Assembly (NCBI GenBank): GCA_964634565.1
Contig: CAZWLP010000058.1
Location: 1-15,480 of the forward strand
Direction of reading: 5' to 3'
Source of the DNA: JAUVKT01 sp964634565
GTDB taxonomy: Bacteria; Bacteroidota; Bacteroidia; Bacteroidales; VadinHA17
Length of the DNA stretch: 15,480 bases
Positions within the stretch are counted from its first letter, which is position 1. Each line of letters starts with the position of its first letter. The notes below the pieces were generated by a model. That model did not search any database. It was given only the letters and a program-made list of their open reading frames with translations, and was not told the origin of the DNA. This document shows, piece after piece, positions 14,732-15,480 of the stretch. A program made the position numbers and the translations under genes.

Positions 14732-15480
14732 ATGCCTATACTAAACTCAATTGCCAACTGGCTAAATACCAAAAGAATATACAATATTGATCTATTTAAG
14801 AAATATCCTTTTGAGGTTCAGCAGGAGACATTATACAGTTTACTTGACAAAGCTTCAGAGACAACCTGGGGCCGGAAATATAATTTCTCATCACTTGCTT
14901 CAATAAAGGACTTTCAGGACTCTGTGCCGATTCAGACTTATGAAGACTTTGAACCCTATGTGGAGAGGCTGAGAAAGGGAGAAAAGGACCTTTTCTGGCC
15001 AGGTGATATAAAATGGTTTGCAAAATCATCCGGCACCACCAGTTCCAAAAGCAAGTTTATTCCTGTTACTAAAGATTCCCTCGAAGATTGCCATTACCGG
15101 GGAGGTAAGGACGTACTTGCTATTTATACCAGGATGTTCCCCGACTCAAAAGTTTTAAATGGAAAGGGACTAACCCTGGGTGGCAGTCATAGAATAAACA
15201 AGTTTGAAAATAAATCACTCTACGGAGATCTTTCTGCAATATTAATCGAAAACATGCCATTATGGGCCGAGCTTCTCAGATCCCCCAGGGCAAAAATTGC
15301 CCTGCTCGAAGATTTTGAGGAAAAGATGGAGAAAATCGCCAGAGCAACAGTTAACCAGAATATCAAATATCTTGTTGGTGTCCCATCCTGGTTTCTTGTA
15401 CTTATAAAATATATGCTCAATTATACAGGTAAGCAAAACCTCCTTGAGGTTTGGCCCGACCTCGAACTTTTTTGTCATGG
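14732..15480 (+). CDS. GH3 auxin-responsive promoter family protein, C-terminus cut by window edge
   Basis: The frame from ATG 14732 (MPILNSIANWLNTKRI) stays open to the right edge, giving 249 codons, roughly half of a full GH3 protein (about 500 residues). It resembles bacterial members of the GH3 family, acyl-adenylate-forming enzymes whose plant relatives join amino acids to auxin or jasmonate. Seen motifs: TWGRKYNF near 45-52; VPIQTYEDFEPYVER near 66-80; and the ATP/phosphate-binding motif WFAKSSGTTSSKSKFIPVT near 95-113. The role and substrate in Bacteroidota are not known to me. No Shine-Dalgarno is seen; a partial -7 box (TAATTTG) lies almost on the start, so it may be leaderless or read through from recO. 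Confidence 0.9.
   Translation, partial: MPILNSIANWLNTKRIYNIDLFKKYPFEVQQETLYSLLDKASETTWGRKYNFSSLASIKDFQDSVPIQTYEDFEPYVERLRKGEKDLFWPGDIKWFAKSSGTTSSKSKFIPVTKDSLEDCHYRGGKDVLAIYTRMFPDSKVLNGKGLTLGGSHRINKFENKSLYGDLSAILIENMPLWAELLRSPRAKIALLEDFEEKMEKIARATVNQNIKYLVGVPSWFLVLIKYMLNYTGKQNLLEVWPDLELFCH

Overview
The window looks like chromosomal DNA from a member of the Bacteroidota, probably in or near the Bacteroidales/Marinilabiliales. The basis is: a type IX secretion (T9SS) PorZ-like protein; a large secreted repeat/Ig/DUF2341 protein; the gene order ftsX-DUF3098-uppP-truB-queA, which is familiar from this phylum; AT-rich coding; absence of Shine-Dalgarno leaders; and several promoters of the Bacteroidota type (TTTG or TTG, 19 nt, TAnnTTTG). 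No rRNA, tRNA, CRISPR array, insertion sequence or phage gene was seen.

Layout. Positions 1-2333 (minus strand) hold the N-terminal part of a large exported surface protein that runs off the left edge. A 308-nt gene-free stretch follows, containing an inverted repeat and a clear intrinsic terminator. That terminator closes a minus-strand operon read ftsX > DUF3098 > uppP > truB > queA (6398 down to 2642), which combines cell-division signalling, undecaprenyl-phosphate recycling and tRNA modification. Next is ilvE (branched-chain aminotransferase) with its own promoter.

The right half is arranged as two divergent pairs. Pair one is a membrane-bound class III adenylate cyclase (minus) against rdgB-porZ (plus). 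Pair two is a soluble class III adenylate cyclase with an HD phosphohydrolase domain (minus) against recO and a GH3-family gene (plus, cut by the right edge). porZ and the second cyclase converge and overlap by 8 bp.

The main point of interest is the pair of paralogous cyclases. Both carry all the class III catalytic residues and the lysine/aspartate pair expected for ATP. Both continue into the same C-terminal region. In the soluble protein this is an intact HD domain with a phosphodiesterase-like YHNxxHTxDV motif. In the membrane protein the metal-binding histidines and the HD pair are replaced. The window therefore may encode one cyclase with a possible built-in hydrolase and one sensor cyclase with a dead, possibly regulatory, copy. 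This is inference from sequence and has no experimental support here. A second notable feature is the symmetric divergent promoter region at 9482-9541 between the membrane cyclase and rdgB.
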